DNA of 9,806 nucleotides from Chryseobacterium gleum (lineage in GTDB: Bacteria > Bacteroidota > Bacteroidia > Flavobacteriales_D > Crocinitomicaceae). Positions 7,201 through 9,806 of the stretch are shown piece after piece; position 1 is the first letter of the stretch; each line of letters opens with the position of its first letter. The position numbers were made by a program, and so were the translations under genes. Below the pieces are notes generated by a model. That model was given only the letters and a program-made list of their open reading frames with translations, did not search any database and was not told the DNA's origin. Location of the stretch: positions 1-9,806 of the forward strand of contig CALPUT020000068.1 in assembly GCA_943326825.2 (NCBI GenBank), given 5' to 3'.

Positions 7201-7231
7201 GATAAATTCTCTTCGGTTCTGCTTCGCGGTG

Positions 7232-8656
7232 TTAAAAAGCACGAATAGCACGCACATTGAAGGCAGCATCCTTATCGTTGGGAAAAGATATGCCATCGTT
7301 GAAAAACTGTAACCACGCATACGTGGCATCAGTCTCCGTAGAACTCCAATAGCCGTTACTAACAAAACCACCAACTACAGCTTTTTGTAAGTATAAAAGA
7401 TTTAGTTCGTATTTTGAAGGCAAATACCAGTCGGAGTTAGTAACACCGCCAACTGTTACTGAATATTCATTGCACAATCTTGCAGCAAAAGTATTGCTAA
7501 CCACTTCAGGATCTTGAGTGGCAGAAATAATTATAGTATTTTTTAGACCTGCACCAACTCCATCTCCTTTTGCACATGTATTTGAATAATCCATGCTATA
7601 CCATCTTATTCCATTGCTTTGGTCAGCCGTGGATGCTATTAAACCATGTTGCCCACCATCGTATACATAGAACACAATTCCTCCGCCATAATTTTCACCA
7701 ATGTAGTGAACAGGGTAACCACCTGTAGCTCCAATTGGGCCTGCCAAACCTGTGGCACCTTGAGGACCAGTAGCACCTTGAGGGCCGGTAGCACCAACTG
7801 CACCGTTAGCTCCTGGTAAACCCTGAATTCCTTGCGCTCCTGTTGGACCTGCTGGTCCTGTAACGCCGACCGCTCCGTTAGTCCCTTGTATACCTTGAAT
7901 CCCTTGCGCTCCTGTTAAACCTGCTGGACCTGTAGCTCCTTGAGGGCCTGTAGCTCCTTGAGGGCCTGCCAAACCTGTAGCACCTGTTGGGCCAGTAGCA
8001 CCAACTAAACCGTTAGTTCCTGCTAATCCCTGAATTCCTTGTGCTCCTGTTGGACCTGCTGGACCAGTAGCTCCGACCGCTCCGTTTGTTCCTGGTAAAC
8101 CTTGAATCCCTTGCACTCCTGCTGGACCTTGAATTCCTTGAGGTCCTGTAACGCCAATTGCGCCATCAATTCCATTTGTTCCGTTAATACCATCTACTCC
8201 TGCTGGACCTTGAATTCCCTGAGGACCAGCAGGACCTTGACCATTTCCTGAAGTTTTAGCATATAACGCATACGGAACACTCATCAATTGACTTGTTCCC
8301 ATTACAGAATAGTTCGTTCCTACTGTTACATCAACAGCTGTTTCCATAAAATATGGACCTGCTGACCAATCGATGTTAGCGAATGTTCCACTTACAACTG
8401 TTCCATTTCCTATTTGAAGATTCACTAAACCATAGGCATTGGTTGTTGGTGAAAATGTTTCAGAATAAACAGTTGTTCCACCGATGGAGCCTTGTTGGAT
8501 CGTCATGCGAAGACCAACTGCTTGGTTATTCAAAATTGTATTGCCTGCATTCCGAACAACAGCTTGGTAATTGAAGCCTTCTGGCGCTTGGCCAAAAGAG
8601 TTGAACGAAAAGATTGCTGCTGCAACAAGTGATAAAAATATTTTTTTATACATCAT
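7232..8656 (-). CDS. Secreted collagen-like protein with C-terminal DUF1566 (Lcl-type) domain
   Basis: The 474-residue protein has a signal peptide (1-22, before Gln23) and a Bacteroidota N-terminal domain (23-136) with PEGFNYQAVVRNAGN and SQLMSVPYALYAK. Then come 57 uninterrupted Gly-X-Y triplets (141-311), and a DUF1566 domain (about 320-474) with GGGIVFYVY, DWYLPSKYEL, YWSSTE and the ending VRAIRAF. The Legionella adhesin Lcl pairs a collagen-like region with such a domain, so a trimeric surface or secreted adhesin is a fair guess. Cys371 and Cys405 are shared with the paralogue and could form a disulfide. The triplets have a higher-order 24-45-24-37 residue pattern. No sortase or C-terminal type IX sorting signal is seen. 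ATG 8656 directly precedes a second ATG. It has its own promoter, an upstream operator and a terminator. The second gene lies just upstream on the same strand. Confidence 0.9.
   Translation of the reverse strand: MMYKKIFLSLVAAAIFSFNSFGQAPEGFNYQAVVRNAGNTILNNQAVGLRMTIQQGSIGGTTVYSETFSPTTNAYGLVNLQIGNGTVVSGTFANIDWSAGPYFMETAVDVTVGTNYSVMGTSQLMSVPYALYAKTSGNGQGPAGPQGIQGPAGVDGINGTNGIDGAIGVTGPQGIQGPAGVQGIQGLPGTNGAVGATGPAGPTGAQGIQGLAGTNGLVGATGPTGATGLAGPQGATGPQGATGPAGLTGAQGIQGIQGTNGAVGVTGPAGPTGAQGIQGLPGANGAVGATGPQGATGPQGATGLAGPIGATGGYPVHYIGENYGGGIVFYVYDGGQHGLIASTADQSNGIRWYSMDYSNTCAKGDGVGAGLKNTIIISATQDPEVVSNTFAARLCNEYSVTVGGVTNSDWYLPSKYELNLLYLQKAVVGGFVSNGYWSSTETDATYAWLQFFNDGISFPNDKDAAFNVRAIRAF
7724..8236 (-). 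repeat. Collagen-like Gly-X-Y repeat region, copy 1
   Basis: This encodes 57 consecutive Gly-X-Y triplets without interruption. The unit GIQGLPGTNGAVGATGPAGP (continuing TGAQ, 24 residues, 72 bp) recurs with variants, with a 45-residue expanded version between two 24-residue ones. X-Y pairs are rich in Pro, Ala, Thr and Gln and almost free of charge; hydroxyproline is not expected in bacteria. Confidence 0.9.
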
Positions 8657-8721
8657 TTATTTGTTTTTAATGGAATGCTTGATTTCTTCGTAATTCATTA
8701 TATCTTGTTTAAATTCTGTTA

Positions 8722-8729
8722 CAAAACTA
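8722..8729 (-). promoter_or_regulatory. -7 box of the complete collagen-like gene
   Basis: On the - strand the sequence is TAGTTTTG, an exact TAnnTTTG match. A start near 8718 gives a leader of about 60 bases to the ATG at 8656. As at the kinase operon, no TTG is seen at -33. The 46-bp repeat begins 15 bases from the box end, the same distance as at 7040. Confidence 0.5.
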
Positions 8730-8743
8730 CATCGACAAATCAT

Positions 8744-8789
8744 GCGTGTAAATACTACTTTAGTCGTATTTTTTGAAATATAAAATGGA
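8744..8789. repeat. 46-bp exact repeat (terminator arm plus operator), copy 2
   Basis: Identical to 7055-7100 over all 46 bases, at an offset of 1689. Here it lies between the end of the truncated collagen-like gene and the promoter of the complete one. Confidence 0.9.
8751..8770. promoter_or_regulatory. Candidate activator operator (20-bp imperfect palindrome), copy 2
   Basis: This has the same 20 bases as at 7062-7081. Its centre is again about 42.5 bases upstream of the predicted start site, here of the complete collagen-like gene. The shared sequence and fixed phasing suggest control by one regulator, plausibly the LuxR-type protein encoded in this window. Confidence 0.5.
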
Positions 8790-8808
8790 AAGTGTTGCCC
8801 TCCATTTT
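8782..8808 (-). terminator. Degenerate terminator after the truncated collagen-like gene
   Basis: It is homologous to 7093-7119, but the stem is interrupted. AAAATGGA still pairs with TCCATTTT (8 bp), while the GG of the first copy is AA here, facing CC, so the GC-rich top of the stem is lost. Termination may be weaker, allowing read-through into the next collagen-like gene. Confidence 0.4.
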
Positions 8809-8882
8809 TAAAAATTGACCGCTTACTTCGGCTGGCTCAGGACAAGTCTCGATAAATTTACCTTCGGTGCTGCTTCGCGGTA

Positions 8883-9806
8883 TTAAAAAGCCCGAATAGC
8901 ACGCACATAGTTGGCCCAGTTCTTCCCGTTTGAACTGAAGTGACCAATGTAGAAACGCACTACATATGCTAGTATATCATCGGATTCGGATTCCGAAGAA
9001 CTCCAATAGTAGTCACCATAAAAACCGCCAACCACAGCTTTTTGTAAGTATAAAAGATTTAGTTCGTATTTTGAAGGCAAATACCAGTCGCCATATTTAG
9101 TACCGTCAACTGTTACTGAATATTCATTGCACAATCTTGCAGCAAAAGTATTCCCATCCACTGAACCTTGATTAGCTATAATAAGTGCAGTATTTTTTAG
9201 TCCTGCACCAACTCCATCTCCGTATGCACATGTATTTGAATTAGTACCACCATACCATCTTATTCCATTACTTTGGTCAGCCGTGGATGCTATTAGACCA
9301 TGTTGCCCACCTTCGTATACATAGAACACAATTCCTCCGCCATAATTTTCACCAATGTAGTGAACAAGGTAAACACCTGTAGCTCCAATTGGGCCTGTCA
9401 AACCTGTGGCACCTTGAGGACCAGTAGCACCTGTTGGGCCGGTAGCACCAACTGCACCGTTAGCTCCTGGTAAACCCTGAATTCCTTGCGCTCCTGTTGG
9501 ACCTGCTGGACCTGTAACGCCGACCGATCCGTTAGTCCCTGGTAAACCTTGAATCCCTTGCGCTCCTGTTAAACCAGTTGCTCCTGTTAAACCTGCTGGA
9601 CCTGAAGCTCCTTGAGGGCCTGCCAAACCTGTGGCACCTGTTGGGCCAGTAGCACCAACTAAACCGTTAGTTCCTGGTAATCCCTGAATTCCTTGTGCTC
9701 CTGTTGGACCTGCTGGACCAGTAGCTCCGACCGCTCCGTTTGTTCCTGGTAAACCTTGAATCCCTTGCACTCCTGCTGGACCTTGAATTCCTTGAGGTCC
9801 TGTAGC
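8883..9806 (-). CDS. Second collagen-like protein with DUF1566 domain (partial, 5' end beyond window)
   Basis: The frame is open to the window edge and stops with TAA at 8883-8885, giving 307 residues: at least 47 Gly-X-Y triplets, then a DUF1566 domain with GGGIVFYVY, DWYLPSKYEL, YWSSSES and the ending VRAIRAF. The GTG at 9770 is an internal Val codon in the repeat, not a start. It aligns in register with residues 169-474 of the complete paralogue, so about 168 codons, including the signal peptide, should lie beyond the window. Framework DNA is near-identical to the paralogue (57 of 57 bases at 9034-9090 against 7377-7433; 46 of 46 at 9107-9152 against 7450-7495), while surface-like patches differ sharply. 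It is probably a secreted adhesin of the same type. The array may continue to the right. Confidence 0.9.
   Translation of the reverse strand, partial: ATGPQGIQGPAGVQGIQGLPGTNGAVGATGPAGPTGAQGIQGLPGTNGLVGATGPTGATGLAGPQGASGPAGLTGATGLTGAQGIQGLPGTNGSVGVTGPAGPTGAQGIQGLPGANGAVGATGPTGATGPQGATGLTGPIGATGVYLVHYIGENYGGGIVFYVYEGGQHGLIASTADQSNGIRWYGGTNSNTCAYGDGVGAGLKNTALIIANQGSVDGNTFAARLCNEYSVTVDGTKYGDWYLPSKYELNLLYLQKAVVGGFYGDYYWSSSESESDDILAYVVRFYIGHFSSNGKNWANYVRAIRAF
9378..9800 (-). repeat. Collagen-like Gly-X-Y repeat region, copy 2 (partial)
   Basis: It encodes 47 uninterrupted triplets within the window and runs on past its edge. The higher-order 24-45-24-37 residue pattern is the same as in the neighbouring gene, but inside the 45-residue block the order of triplets differs (an extra GLT-GAT unit replaces one GPQ-GAT unit) with unchanged total length. 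Confidence 0.85.

Noticed and set aside
8383..8574. A + strand open frame opposite the collagen-like gene's N-terminal domain
   Set aside because: It is antisense to a conserved secreted domain and has no recognisable features.
7724..9800. Regular short DNA repeats that could suggest a CRISPR array
   Set aside because: The repeats translate without interruption into Gly-X-Y triplets in one frame, and there are no unique spacers of constant length.
7232..9806. A complete diversity-generating retroelement in this window
   Set aside because: Only target-like proteins are seen; there is no reverse transcriptase, accessory gene or template repeat here, and the copies differ also by indels and third-base changes.

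Overview
The window is AT-rich and looks like a chromosomal segment of a member of the Bacteroidota, probably the Flavobacteriia. Three things point there: promoter elements of the Bacteroidetes type (TAnnTTTG) at the expected distance from several genes, A-rich rather than Shine-Dalgarno leaders, and typical proteins (a two-component sensor with a periplasmic beta-propeller and Y_Y_Y domain, and collagen-like proteins with the PEGFNYQAVVR N-terminal domain). Family or genus cannot be fixed from this sequence.

Left part (1-1908): the tail of an unidentified + strand gene, then a CTP-synthase-C-terminal-like protein that has lost the glutaminase catalytic triad, converging with and overlapping by 4 bases the ribonuclease HI gene (rnhA, - strand). 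A 649-base gap follows. It holds the rnhA promoter, a possible promoter with a strong orphan terminator hairpin (perhaps a roughly 110-nt small RNA), and the promoter of the next gene. Middle (1909-3523): one monocistronic ALDH7-type aldehyde dehydrogenase gene with a strong terminator.

Right part (3545-9806): everything is on the - strand. Reading leftward, there is a collagen-like protein with a C-terminal DUF1566 (Lcl-type) domain, cut by the window end, then a complete paralogue, then a sensor histidine kinase and its LuxR/NarL-type response regulator in an operon. The two collagen-like genes form a tandem duplication. Their framework is near-identical at the DNA level, but short patches of the C-terminal domain differ strongly, including by insertions and deletions.

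The main observation is a 46-bp block present identically at 7055-7100 and 8744-8789. It contains a 20-bp imperfect palindrome (AATACTACTT/TAGTCGTATT) centred about 42.5 bases upstream of the predicted start sites of both the kinase operon and the complete collagen-like gene, at exactly the same distance from each TAnnTTTG box. This is the geometry of an activator site. It suggests that the response regulator in this window, or a relative, controls its own operon and the secreted collagen-like proteins. This is inference from sequence geometry, not shown.
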